A stretch of 64,000 bases of DNA from Armillaria gallica (Eukaryota; Basidiomycota; Agaricomycetes; Agaricales; Physalacriaceae), in NCBI GenBank assembly GCA_037576215.1, contig JBANDB010000019.1:379501-443500 (forward strand). Reading direction: 5' to 3'. The notes under the pieces are model-generated. The model did no database searches, was not told where the DNA came from, and was given only the letters and a program-made list of their open reading frames with translations. Numbering within the stretch: the first letter of the stretch is position 1; each line of letters opens with the position of its first letter. Made by a program: the position numbers and the translations under genes. This document shows, in pieces, positions 22,490 to 34,971 of this stretch.

Positions 22490-25021
22490 CCTGTATTCAT
22501 CGCATTCCCATTGGCCGTCAATTTGTGCTCTAGGCTACTTCGCCAAGTGGGCTGCTGTGAGCATGGCAGGTATGAGTCCGCACCTCAATTGCAGGATGTA
22601 GTCAAAGCCAAAATGATGGGAGCTCAGCAGGGTTTGAACCTTGAGAGTTGACACTCTTGGTCTATTCAAAACTGAGAGAAAAGTCAGCAAAAACTCTCAG
22701 ATGCTGATGTATTGTGTTGACATGGTGTACAATAACTGAGGCTGTCAAAGGTCACATTACCTGCCCCTGTGGACGATCCATACACTGCAGTAATTCCACA
22801 TCTGTGGGAGAGTTAGCGCCAGGATAAAGGAATTACAAATGGATCACTCACTGCAGATGAATGAAGGAGATCAATATGCTGTCAAAGACTAGGAAATTCT
22901 TGAGCTTGTTCCAAGAATTTGTGAGAGCAGGAATAAAAATTACTAGGATACCACCCTTTGAGCCTCAAATTCAAAGTCAAATGCAATTGTACCAGTTGTT
23001 GGACAGGGTGAGCAAAGGATAAGCCAGAAAATGAGATTCATAGTACATACCATGCATGATTTTGCCTCCTTACAAAAAGTGGATGAAAGTCTAACTAGTA
23101 GTGGTAGTAGTCGTCACAGCATCGCATCCCATCCAGCTTGCATCCAATGCTTGATATTTGGAATAATATTTATAAATAATAAAAAATAAAGTATAATAAA
23201 TACATAAAGGCAGGATCACAAGTGGGGGCCAGCATAGCTAAATGATAGCATACAAGGGCCATGCCATGCCATGCAAAACAGAAAATAGGGAGATTGAGGT
23301 GAAGTTGCTTTTGGTGGCAGCGGACATCATTGGTGACATTAGGCAGGTATGTAGGGCACGCTACCCTATAGTGCATGGAACAGTATATATCCCAGGCCAT
23401 GAGTTGACAGTGGTGGTATCACAGTACATGGTCCTGTCAAGGGGCGAAGCAAGCTCGCAAGGGAAAATGAAGGCCACCATTGGATTCCTCACTATCTAAA
23501 ATGGGGGTGGGCTCAATGGTGGTCATACAGTCTCATGAAAGGTGTGGAATGCGGCACAGATGGGGATTGGGATCAACATCATTGTTGGCAGTGATGATGA
23601 CATGGGGGAGAAAACGTGATTTATAGTCATGATCTCCCATGTTGAAAATGGGGGATGGATGGAGATGGGGGAATTTTGTGGTCTGGGACCAGTGGTAGGG
23701 GATAATGTTTGTATCAGGCCGTGCTGGCAGTGGCAGAGCCGTCCGAGCTTGTGTAACTGTCATATTTATGTTATTCAATGTGTCCATTGGAGGGTATTTG
23801 AGGCCCAAAGGGGTGTTGCCCTACCCCTCTGTCATCCTTAGACCGTACCCATGAGTCCCATCATTGTCATCATTGTCCTATTCTCCGTTGTTGTCATCCC
23901 GGTTGTTATATGCTTGTTCTCTCCTGGTGCTGGTAGATGACACCTGATGTTTGATCCTTGACTGCAATCATGGTAATTGGCATGCATGGATTCACTGTGC
24001 ACAGGTGATTGGCACCGATGCCAATACAGAGGGTGCTGGGTTAGGGTTTCACTGGTTTTTGGAGTAAGGGATAGCGGGAAAGGTCATGGTCATTGTCCTA
24101 GTCAGTGTCTTGCATTGCAGTAGTGTCGTGTGGGTGTTGCATGCAGTGCTACCTCACGCAAAGGCTTACAAAGTTACATGCAGGAGTGGAGATAAAATAA
24201 TTGCTGTCTGGGGGCTCTTGGAGCTGCCAGATGAGCCAAAGTTATCTAAAATACATTAATAAGTATTGAAACCAATAAGGTATACCTCTGAATTTCTGCA
24301 TCAAGCCCAAGCTGATTGGTGTACAACACCTGTGTGGGAGGAACAGATGGAGGATTGAGCTGCTAGCTCTGTGAAATAAAGTTGCTGTTGCCATAAAAGG
24401 GTAAATATTTGTCCCTGTTAAATTCAGATGTCATTCTTAAAATTAAGGGTCCAGGTCAAAAAATCCACTGTAAAAGGACGAATCCTGGTAAACTTGGACT
24501 CGTAACCACTGTCATCTTCGTCATTCTATATATGAAGCCATTAGTGGGGCTGTAGACAAAACAAATACTTGAGAAGTCACTCCTTTTGTCAGATGTGAGG
24601 AATTGAACCACTGCAAGCTCTGAAGTCCAGCAATGATTGCGCTACATCTGGTCTGTAAACCAGTGTTTAAATGCCAAGATCTCCAGATTTCCTAGATGTC
24701 AGATAGTCAGCTGCATCTGAGGGAAAGACTTGGAAGATAATATGATAACTACCAGCATAGCTTCTTCCTTTCACTGAGCACCAGAACAAATAAGGGTGTT
24801 AAATTGAGGGATGCTACAAGACAGGATACTTCACTCATGAAGTGCGCTGAAATAGTTCAGTGCTGCAGAATATGGTGACAAGACAACATAGCTTGAATGT
24901 GTATGAAATCAATGTTGTAGTAATGAACATACAAAGTACCAAAGCAGACCATAGAGACTCAAATATAGAGCGACATAATGACATTGGAAAGTGATGGAAC
25001 ATCCATAATTTTATAAAACCT
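22490..25021. other. Intergenic, no gene recognised
   Basis: Short frames on both strands without motifs. An AT-rich simple-repeat patch lies at about 23160-23205. The only structured item is a tRNA-like pattern on the minus strand near 24600-24660. Confidence 0.3.
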
Positions 25022-27648
25022 TTAATATCTGTTGTTGACCAACTGGTTCATGGTGCCAGAAGCTAATTCAGGAATCAGGATAATACATTTCTTGACAATA
25101 TAAAGACACTCACGAATATTGCTCAAAGCACCAGATACACTGAGAGACTTGATGAGTGTGCTGATTGCTGCAGGGCTCTGGTTGCTATTGAGCTCGATGA
25201 GGTATGTGACAAGACCAGAGATGTGGGGGGTAGCCTGCATTATAAGTAAGATATCACAAATCAGGTAGACTGCTGGGCAGAGTACTCACCATGCTGGTCC
25301 CACTGATGTTGTTCATATGGGTGGTTCCTCCAATCCAGGAACTCGTGATGTATTGTCAGGTGCGAAGATGTCTACAACCAAGCTAGCAAGGGATGAAATA
25401 TTAGTAGAGAGTGCAAAAAAAGGAGAACTGTCCTTTACCCATAGTTGGAAAGCGATGCACAGGCATCAGTGATAGTGGTAGCCCCTACAGTTATGGTGGC
25501 TGCGACACAAGCAGGGCTGGTGCCTGATGCATTCATGTTATCTACAACAAACATGCAATGGGGATAATTAGAACACAATGAAAATACTCACTGTTCCTTG
25601 CTGCAACAATGACATGTATACCAGCATTAATGACCTGTGAAAACACAAGGTTATGGAAGCAGTTCTGAGTCCTGTGTATACAGGATTCAGTCTTTGCAAC
25701 CCAAGGGGGAGGCATGGCTAAATTCTGGCAAAGAGGGTAAGAGGGGAGGGGGGGAGGGGTCCTGACCTTAAACATGATACTGACTTACTTTATATAGCAC
25801 TGTGAGAGGCCCTAACAAAGCATAAAGTGATAGTTTTATATCAATGGGATATGTTGTGAGGGTGTTAAAGCACCCAATATGCTTTATATCCCTTTTCAAT
25901 CCCTTTTCACATGTTATGAATGACGGCAACCTGGCCAGCAACTTCAGGTTGACTTCGGGTCATTACTATGGGTGGTTGGGAAATGCAAATTTTTGATAAA
26001 TGATTTTCTGTAGCTCTCACCTGGGATCTGTTTCCTTAGAAATGTTAACTGTATCTTCATAAATGTGTTCCAATGCTAAGGTAAATATTCTTGGGGATTT
26101 CATTCAGTAGAGCAAGCATCGGATGGTGGTCACAGTGCAAGTGTCAAAAAATCCTTATATGCAAATTTTCATCACAGCAAATATCACAGTCAAATTGGAG
26201 GTCTGACATTGCTGGCTACTGCTTGCTGACAAGGAAACATGTTCATGCTGCAATTGACACTAAAGAGTGGCAGAGCAGACATTGAAACTGTCATATCTTG
26301 TAATGCTGAATTCAATGTATCTCTCATTTTTCATGCATCCCTCAAGCTATAGGTCCACATTTTTATTTTCTAAACTCTTATAATAAGCCTTAACCATGCT
26401 TCCAAGTCATTCTGAGGCTGTTCAATACTACAAATGTGAAACTGGAGATAGCCGGTCCTTATAAAGGCCAATTTTGACCAGTTTTTGCTGCCTCGCAAGG
26501 CATCCTCTAACCCTACAAATAAAATACCTGTGCAATATTAGTTATACAGATTCATTGAGCTGTCAAAAAAAAAAAACCCCAAAGCCAATAACTTGCTAGA
26601 ACATGCTAAAAACAAAAATTTGCACTTCACTCCATTTGCACATTGTGATCACCTATAGTATATTGATTGAAATTCATTACTAAGTTATCCATATATGGTA
26701 GGAGAAGGAGGGGGGGAGGGATCTACTCAGCCTTATACATGAAAATGTACCTCATGTCCATGATTTTATTTTTTGCAACCTGAGCTCTAATTGTGGCTGT
26801 GTATTTTGGTGATTCCCCAAAGATTCCCCTTTGGGTTTTATGGCTTACAAATCAATTTGATTGGTCCCTCAAATGCAATATCTCCAAGTCATCTATATCT
26901 GATTTATTGCTTGCCTGGAATAACTGGAAAGTTCTCTCAATTTTTGCATCGTACGCTGGTTTCATAGCATCTCTGGTTTGATGAAGTGCAATCCACACTC
27001 TAGGGTTGTCCATCTAGCAGCCGAAATACTTGGTAGAGGCACTTGCGCAGCTGCGGCAGAATACCACCTCACATTGGATATCACTGATATCTTCAACAGT
27101 GTTGAGGTCAGTGGTTTTCAAAGCAAAGGCATTCTAGTATGTATATGAGCTCCCTTACAGACAGACCCATAGGCACCTCTGATGCCAGTACTGTACTATT
27201 ATGACCGGATCTTCACGCCATGTTACACTGAAGAGACTCTGTGCATGCAAGCTAGAAATGCAACAGCATCGAAGACACTGATCACACCCACACCCAACAC
27301 TACACACACAAACCCTCAAGTTCGTTGGAGGATTCTGATGCAATAGAAGCAGATAGAAACACAAGAACCAAACACTCAAAATATAAGATATGCAAGTACA
27401 GGGATAGCATGCATCAAGTATCTAGATTTCTCTAAGTCCAAAGGCTTTTAATAACAAGAGGAGTGACAGTTGTTGCTGGGCCTCAAGGCAAGGTGTAATA
27501 CAATACACACAATGTCGAGAGACGTACACAAAACCCTCACAAAGTCTAGAGTGACACACGGAATGACCTCAAATGACTTAAATCACACAACACACGACTC
27601 AAAGCTTCGTGCTCTAAGCAGAAACACTTCACAAAACCTTCCACCAAA

Positions 27649-27845
27649 GCCACAGGATTCAAGCCTATGCGCTCAAGCTTCCAAACCAATCGTAGATCCA
27701 CAGGGTTCTAACCTATGTGATCCAGAGACACAGAAAACCTTATAAACCCTGTCCGCAAGCCACAGGGTTTGAACCTATGCCACTTGGGAAATATATACCC
27801 TCAAGTGAGCACTAATCAAGCCAAAGGGTTTGAACCTCTGCCACC
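27649..27845. repeat. Four degenerate tandem copies of a CCACAGGGTTTGAACCTATG motif
   Basis: Copies start near 27650, 27699, 27760 and 27821, a spacing of 49, 61 and 61 bases. The core CCACAGGGTTTGAACCTATGC is well kept in copies 3 and 4 and degraded in 1 and 2. On the minus strand the core reads GGTTCAAACCCTG, close to the RNA polymerase III B-box consensus. Spacer sequences also share AAAACCTT words. Confidence 0.6.
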
Positions 27846-28970
27846 TGTAGTGCCTTGCATCACACAAAACCCTTAAAGCACAAGAGTGCATCCTTGACAA
27901 CCCTAAAACTCTTCTTCTCAGGTCAGAGCACAAGTCACCCAACCAATTAACAATTACACAAGTGCCATGTTAGCTTTCTATGCCTCATGCGCAACTCAAT
28001 TCACTCAATATGATCTCAATCCTAGGTATATTCTCTCGCTCGAAGTTATAGACTAATCCTGAAGCTACGGCGTCAAGCTGGAGGCTTGCGCACAACTACA
28101 ACGGGGGTCCAAAACTTGTACACTACAATTACACTGCGCTATTTATCTATTCTATGTCCTACAAATTAGCAGTACCATTTTTAGTATCATTTAGGTTGCC
28201 AAGCTCCTTCACCTGCATCCCGTGCATGTCGCAATTATCATGCCATAGCTTGGTGCTGACTCAGGAGTCCGACTCAGGGCCAGATCCTGTCTCCAAGCAT
28301 TGCAACATCGGTAAACATCGCTATTACATATGTACTGATGTCGGTTGCTATCTCCTTGGAGTTGCAGCCTAGTGTGCAACTCTTATTTCACTTCATAATA
28401 TTCTCTGAGGGAATTCTATCATAGTGAAGGCAATGAGCTCCTCGTCTAGGCTTCATGCACATCGGCCAAAGTCAGATACTTCAGATTTACTCGAGTTCTG
28501 ACATCACCAAGTCTAGATTTCTAAGCTCCAGATCTCCCAGGCCTTGCGCATCATAGATCAATGTTGCGTGCAGTCTTAATTATCTCACAAGCATGTCCTG
28601 CTCTATTCTTAGTGCACGCGTATTATGCCCTGTCAGAGCACTTAGTGTCAAGCACTGGGACTTCATACCTAGTGCAGCCTTTCTAGTACCATTCTTAGGT
28701 TAAGTCATGCGCTCCACCCAGCTTTACTCAGGTAATCTTATTACTGGCATTATAAACATTGCACTCTGTTGTGTTTCTTAGTGCCTTAGTATCTGGACAT
28801 TGTAGCCTGTACTCATTTGTACGAATTGCAAAATTACACACGTAAATGCTTTCAGAGCATGTCAACGTGTTATGCGCATCTTCACTGGAGCAGATCTTCA
28901 CAAGCCGGCGTCACGTGTTATGGTCAAATCAGATCTTCATTTTGTCAGTGTGCACCACTGCGTATTACTT
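27846..28970. other. Interior of the TA-flanked element; no gene
   Basis: No open frame with a recognisable motif. It is presumably the body of a non-autonomous element. Confidence 0.3.
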
Positions 28971-28978
28971 GTGACATA

Positions 28979-31148
28979 CAAGGGGCTACCAATATGAAAA
29001 AAAATGACATGGGTGATGGGCCTAAGACTTCCATGGCAACAGCAACACCAACTCGGAATGAGATTGGGTAATTAACGTAGTAGCATGGCAAGCAATGTGA
29101 TTGTGTGTGTGAGTGGTTTGGGGCACCTCTGTGCAGTAGAACAATTCCTCTATATGCAAAAATACACTGTGACTTTAAGTCTGCGAAGTAGTACTGCTTG
29201 GTAGTCGAGTACTAGATGCTAAGGCTATAAGCTGGTAGGGTTCTCTCGAAGTGAGAGGGAACGAAAATGGGTATGATGTGAATACCATGAATCCGTATGA
29301 GAAAACATGTGGTGAGACTAGAAAACATCGCTGGACGGTAATACGAGCGGGGGAACAATGGAAGATAGACTAAATGGTCAGAAATAGTCTATGAGTGAGC
29401 GAGGCAATGAGAGAACGGTGTAGGGGCTGCATGTGGTGAAATAAACGTGGAACAAGGTGCTGAGGGTGGACTGGTGAGAGAAAACATTGAACTACGAAAA
29501 CTCGGTGATGATACTGGTCCTATATGATGCGATGGTGCTGAGTCAATGTCAAAACTGGTCTGGTACTGAAACAATCCTATCCTATGTCAAACTAACCTTC
29601 AAGTCCACTTGAGGGACTGATACTATACAAAAACTGGCTGAAACTGATCCTAAGTCTGCTTGGAGACTACCCAAGTGGGCGATGATAACAATGGCAAAAG
29701 AGAAATGGTAAAAACTCCAATGGTGTGAAAGTAAAACGATGACAGCCTATAAATGATAACAGGGGCGAGGTATGGCGCGGCAATCATGTATTAACACAGT
29801 ATGAGCATGCACCAATAGTGTTAAGAGCGAAGAGCGCATAACAAAGGACTCTTCACAGTTAAAAACCATGGGATAACTCTGGTGAGCTCAAGAGTCGACA
29901 TGCAATCAAGAATATGCTGGGGTAAATGGTATATTGCCATAGAATGGTGAATAGACGTGGTTTACTGGTGATAGACTAGTGCATGACAATAATTGACATA
30001 GTCTGGGGTCAACTAGAGATGAACTGCCTCATAACTATGTTTTCTAGCTAGTTTTTATACTTACAAGTACAAATTTATAAATAGAGTAAATATGCGAGAC
30101 TTAGTAAGGCTGTAAGGCCTTAGCTTTGTAAAAATCAGAGGAAACATATGGTACTTTGTCTTCTAAAGTAACAGCAACTCATCAACATTGCCACGTATGG
30201 ATGTGAACCATATGGGGTTGTTGAGCAATGCACGGATCATTAGGTGCTGTTTAGCTGCAGATTACTTGAGCGATAGTTGTCGTGCTGAGGAGTACGTGTG
30301 GGGTAATGTTTTCTTGAGGCCTTGGCGAAGTAACAGCCTTAGTAAACATGGTCTGTAGTTGCCGTAGCTGGGAGGGTACTTGCGTCAATCATGTCATTTT
30401 CATTAAGTGATCAATGAGTGCATCAACTAGGTGCTTCTGAGTGATGCGTCAATTCTGTATTGGGATGATTGTCAATCAAAGGTGCCTTGCCATGATGAAG
30501 TACAGCAATTATGATGCGTGGCAAGATGGGATGGATAACAAAGCGTGTAAGGAGTGGTTGCCATAGGATGAAAGTGGTATCAATGTGTGTGCAATCATTG
30601 GTTTGCTGAAAGGCTGTTGAAGGGACAGTAGCATTAATTAGCAGGCAAAATCCATGAATTCTGAGCATACAGAGCCTGGAGGCTCATCATGGGGTCGATT
30701 AAAAAATTTTGGGCTCTAGTGCTGGACCTACCTACCTCCATGTGACCATTATGATGTCATACTGTCCAAATTGAGTATATTTCTGAGTGAAAATGAGAAA
30801 TTACATTATATTTATGTACTATTATTCAACCAAATATCATTTTGAGTACAATCTGCAACATTTCTAATCAAATAAAAAAACCACATAAATATGGACACAT
30901 GATGTCATATGCTGACTCATGATGGCAGTGCCGCTAACCACTGTCTACTCCCAATGTTGCATTACATAGACATTATAAAGATTGAAGGTCTATTGATCAG
31001 ACATATTGGCACTCAAATACATCACCTTTCTACATTTGGAAGGCATTTTTTGGGCCATTTAAGGAGGGTCAACTTTTTTTTTTCAGGCCTGCCAGCTCAA
31101 CCTACCTACCTGCCCAGTATACCAGGCTGACATTCCAGTAGCCCCTTG
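28979..31148. mobile_element. hAT-type element (copy A), TIR CAAGGGGCTACC, TSD GTGACATA, itself interrupted
   Basis: It begins CAAGGGGCTACC and ends GTAGCCCCTTG. GTGACATA lies on both sides (28971-28978 and 31149-31156). Removing the inner repeat (29015-30688) leaves about 500 bp, the same size as copy B (46561-60329 minus its insert). Shared internal landmarks are a T-rich run followed by GGACCTACCTACCTCC near the left and CAACCTACCTACCTG near the right. No coding capacity. An 8-bp TSD and CAAGGGG terminus fit hAT. Confidence 0.85.
29015..30688. repeat. 1.67-kb noncoding repeat, copy 1 (inserted in the hAT-type element)
   Basis: Matches 62237-60594 on the opposite strand nearly end to end, with many C/T and G/A differences and few indels. 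Its ends, GATGGGCCT and AGGCTCATC, form a short imperfect inverted repeat; alternatively it begins TG and ends CA, as a solo LTR would. ATGGGT/ATGGGGT flanks both sides and the uninterrupted host (copy B) has ATAGGGT at this point, so this is a true insertion. No open frame is shared by the two copies. Confidence 0.8.
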
Positions 31149-31529
31149 GTGACATATTAGATTAATATCAGATTTAATCAATTCTCTGCTTGGAAACTGC
31201 AGAAGCAGACAATTTGGACAATCTCTTAGTGACATCACATCAAGATACTCTGGAGCCACAACTGAAGAATAGGACCTCACTGCAGATATTACAATACACA
31301 GCCATGCAATTTTTTTCATTTTTATTGCAAAAAAGGCTATTTATTGATACAAAATGTACTATCTTCACATTATGAGCCTCTGTTACGCGTTATGTGAATA
31401 TCCGGTTGTAATAGTACAGTAGTCTCGAGACACCTGTAGAGAGTGACTGCGACATATGTGCACATGGTCATTCGAAGCAATTGCTGTATGACTTGACTTT
31501 GAGCTTTGCTTCTGCACCACCATGAAATA

Positions 31530-31758
31530 CTGTACTATTTCGACCATATCTTCATGGGGTGTTATGCGTTATGCAACATCTTCATTATGATGTCATATAC
31601 CTTAATAGGCAGTCCAGCATATGCCAGACCGAAAATTTATTGCTTTATTGAGTAATTTAAAGCACTAAAGGGGCCTGTTACATGTTATGAAGTTCGCCTA
31701 TCTTCACATAATGGACCCCCGTTATGCGTTATGTGAAGATATGCTCAAAATAGTACAG
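31530..31758. mobile_element. 229-bp TA-flanked MITE related to the element at 27191
   Basis: Inverted ends CTGTACTATTTCGACCATAT and ATATGCTCAAAATAGTACAG, with TA on each side (31528-31529, 31759-31760). Subterminal GTTATGCGTTATG words recur on both arms and also in the right end of the larger element at about 31380-31395. Confidence 0.7.
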
Positions 31759-33799
31759 TACCAAACACAGAGAGTCAAGCATAGTTGTGTACTGAACCCC
31801 ATCACCATTGTCTGCCAGTATGCTTATTAGTAGCGTGCGCACCAGTCCTTCCTTCATTGGCGCAACTACTCCTGTACACCCCAATTACCCCACACTATGA
31901 CAGTCAAAGCAGGAAGCTATGTCAAGGACACAACAGCATCGACATTCCCAGATGAACGATACACACCTGGTTCGGTCTGTGTTCCCCTTCCGATATGCAA
32001 GTAATGGTATAACACCAGCACTGTAATACTGGCTTTGGACTCTCTCCATTCCATGACGTGTCAGCCTCCTCTGTCAGATGGCATAGATAGCGGTATCATC
32101 TAAAGAGCTGATGGACTTCTTTCTTCCATTGTGGCTTGGGCGCTAAAGCTACTGGGAATGATCCAGAGAGGGATGAAGCAGGCTGCACTGCTGCGAGGAG
32201 GGCAAAGATGACCACGGTCAGCCGTTGACCATGCATTGAGAAATGAAGGCAGCCAAGGTGCCATATACAACAGTAAACAAAACGTTATCGGTGATAGCTT
32301 TGCTAATTTCCTATCTTTCTGGTGTTGCGCAGTATAAATATTTGAATCAACATCAAGGCTCCTGGCTCTTGAGTACTAATAATTCCCAAAAATGCTTGAG
32401 GGCTCAGATTTGCCATGCTTGCGATGGCCCCCGACTTTATATGAGTAGAAAAGATAGATCTACTCACAGCGATGATACCATTATCGAATGTAGTAGAGGC
32501 AGAACCACCGAGAGAAAGAGAAACCATAGATGGTTTACTGGAGGCTTCTGTAAAAGGTTTTAATATTTCGATGCATGAAGAAATTGAAAGAGATGCATGA
32601 ACCAATGGCATCAATAACCCATTCCAAGCCGGCGAGGATACTGGAAATGCAACCTGAACCGGAGTCGTCAAGTACCTTGACAGTGATGAGGTGGATGGAC
32701 TGGGGTAAGTAGTCAGCAAATTGGAGAATAATTCAACGAAAAAAGGAAGAACCTTGGCAATGCCATATTGGGTTCCGCCAACAGTGCCACTCCGAATATA
32801 GTTTAGTTTGGCAATGGAACAGTGTCAAGAAAGGGACCTACATAACATGGGTACCATGGCCATTTCCATCAGCGTTACTGTGACGCGATTAACGAGTGAT
32901 GGCAAGGAAAGTAAATGGGACATATGCATAGCCACCGAAGGTCGCTCCCCAGGAAGCATGACCACTGAAGGTAGACTTGAAATCAGTGAGAAGATTGTAA
33001 CAAGCGTTCTCGATCTAAACTTATGTGTGCGGTGTAGATACTTGGCATGAGGATGCTTCAGGAGACAGCTCTTTTGTCGAGTGACGTGATTCTCACCAGT
33101 ATCAACAATGTAGACGTCAACACCTGCACCACCAGAAGGGTCATAGTTATACCTGTAGGTCAGAGCGCTTTTTGGGATGCAATTAGACAGTATATCGGTC
33201 ATGGTAAAAAAAAAGCTTCACGAGGTATCGGAGCTACCGAGAGCATCCCTTTGGGAGATCCTAGCCGGACCCCAAGGCACATTCATCCTGTTGATACATG
33301 AGCTAGATAGCAAAATATCAGAATATGTTAGCATAGTGATGGAAACGATGCCATCCTGAGCGATAGACTCTGGAAAGAAGTAGTGAGTAACCATGACTCC
33401 CAGATGAACTCCTAGTATTGAGAAACCTACTGACATCTAAGGACATGTGGTCAGTGTTGAATTTGGATAGGAAAAGAAACAAAGCTGACTGGGATTGGCC
33501 CAAATGTTGTTGAGATCGTTGTCGTTGAGGACACCTGTTGGGAAAGCGGAAATAAATAATGTACCAGCAAAGCCATTAGAGGTGTGGTTAAACACAGCAG
33601 TAACAGAGGATCCAAGGTTCTCGAGAAGCTCGTCTTTCGATGTGCCTTCTTTGAGGGTGATGATGTATCCTTTAGGCTTGACCTTTCCTGCAAAAGTCTC
33701 GACATCACGAAGCACAATATTGGGAGCACTCAATACCACAGGTGCGAGAGCAGCTATGAGGGAAAGAGTAGTAGTGAAGAACAAGAGCATTGTCGAAAG

Positions 33800-34970
33800 A
33801 GGATTTCAGGATTGAGTAGAAAGGCTCGTCTTTCTCTGCACTCAAAACAGAGGCTTTGAAATGCGTCCAAGTATCACGATATATTGTGTGCCAGGTGAGG
33901 TTTATCCTCACAAAAGATATGTGCAGACTGGCAACACGTATAGGCGCGAGTCGAAGAGTTTAGAGTTTAGATAACCGGACAAGGTCTGAAGAGTCGTGGA
34001 TGTAGTCTGTTGCCGTTTACAGACATGAGATCCTCCCACGTTAAGGGATTGAATACCGTTACATCAATCGTAAGCAGTTGCCAATTTTGCACAATGTGAG
34101 GGTTTTGCTAGAGACCAGATAGCATCAGCCAAAGGTCCACCAGGAGCATGCAGTTCTTACCAGGATCTGGCATTTACTCTTATGCGAGCTTGACTTAGCA
34201 CCTTCGCCAAGTACAGACTGCAAATCATCATGAATGCATCTACTGTATATTTATATTAATTCAGATTTTGTACTTTGTGGTGTACTGAGAAAAGTGGTAT
34301 CACCTTCCGCTATTGTGCTCTGAGTCCTGTATATACAGATCTCAGTTAAGGACAGTGGGGGTGTGCAGGGGTGCATACTGGGTGATACTATACTAGGCCT
34401 GTTTGTTCGTACTTTTGATGTCCAAGATGACCAGTACAAGCAAAAACATTGTAATTTATGACATTCAGTCGCAACTACATGGACCAGTTTCCAGGACGGT
34501 TAGCCATCCACCTTTGGTAACATCAGAACTTTGAATGTCTACAGCAAGCATGAGTGTCGAGGAGCTTGGATCATCCTTATGCAGCAGAACAATGAGAACA
34601 CCTCTTCCTTTTTCTTCTTTGATGCATGCAGGGGGGTCAAGCTATGGGACAGGACAAGCAAATCAGGATTTTGGTGGTTTGTTGAGAATGAAATCACCGA
34701 CTTCAATAGACCCTCCGGAGGCTATCTGTTCTTGGCGACATCATTGGAGTTCCTGTTCTAGCGCTCTGAGTTGAGGATGACCAGTTGATATACGTGCACA
34801 ACATTTTGTCTGGTGTCATACAGTCAATCAGGGCGACGGTTTATAAAGGGCTTAAAAGCGGCATACCGATGGAGGTGCTGTGGTAGATGCCATTTCGGTT
34901 GAAGATCAAACTCGATCACTGCTCACTTGCACGCCACCGTAGACTGAACATAATATACAGCGCATGGTTA
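33800..34970. other. Upstream of the protease; plus-strand open frames unassigned
   Basis: The protease promoter would lie just above 33790; no strong TATA was picked out. Two overlapping plus-strand frames (34531-34761 and 34535-34774) look protein-like in parts (ITDFNRPSGGYLFLATSLEF) but match nothing I know. Confidence 0.25.
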
Positions 34971-34971
34971 A

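Larger units (their letters stand above)
27191..31419. mobile_element. 4.2-kb element with ~25-bp TIRs CTGTACTATT..ACCGGAT, TA target site
   Basis: The left end reads CTGTACTATTATGACCGGAT. The right end, reverse-complemented, reads CTGTACTATTACAACCGGAT and continues to TTCAC on both sides. TA flanks both ends (27189-27190, 31420-31421), the target duplication of Tc1/mariner-type elements. No transposase was recognised inside. The pairing assumes these two termini belong together; they could instead be ends of two different copies, since a related MITE lies at 31530. Confidence 0.55.
25635..32467 (-). other. 6.8-kb protease intron containing nested transposons
   Basis: The donor is GTGAGTA (32467 downward) and the acceptor TTTTCACAG (ending 25635). 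The gene's other introns are about 45-60 bp, so this one has been enlarged more than a hundredfold. It contains a TA-flanked inverted-repeat element (27191-31419), inside it a hAT-type element (28979-31148), inside that a 1.67-kb repeat (29015-30688), and beside them a small MITE (31530-31758). The stretch 25740-27188 and the part after 31760 have no named content; a G-run/purine block lies at 25738-25758 and a poly-A at 26567-26576. Confidence 0.75.
25022..33790 (-). pseudogene. S8 subtilisin-like secreted serine protease, split by a 6.8-kb intron insertion
   Basis: Reading minus from ATG 33790: a signal peptide (MLLFFTTTLSLIAALAPVVL), an I9 propeptide (KPKGYIITLKEGTSKDELL, SNGFAGTL), the mature N-terminus NVPWGPARISQRDALGSSDT (about 33290), AGVDVYIVDTG with the catalytic Asp (about 33110), DGNGHGTH with the catalytic His (about 32860), then GTVGGTQYGIAK and MVSLSLGGSASTTFDNGIIA ending at 32468. 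The other half starts at 25634 with VINAGIHVIVAARN (oxyanion Asn), continues ITVGATTITDACASLSNYG, and has NISGTSM / ATPHISGLVTYLI with the catalytic Ser (about 25295) to a stop at 25022. The halves do not overlap and join in frame through GT..AG. Later exons are 25634-25592, 25541-25439, 25382-25290 and 25234-25022. A 1-nt shift near 25355 breaks the frame before SSWIGG, and AARN replaces AAGN. Confidence 0.85.

Noticed and set aside
27640..27845. CRISPR-like array
   Set aside because: Repeats are degenerate, only four, and the genome is eukaryotic.
32303..32467. Continuation of the protease frame past 32468 as coding sequence
   Set aside because: The reading after GIIA has no S8 similarity, whereas a GTGAGT donor at that exact point and the matching acceptor at 25635 recover the family sequence.
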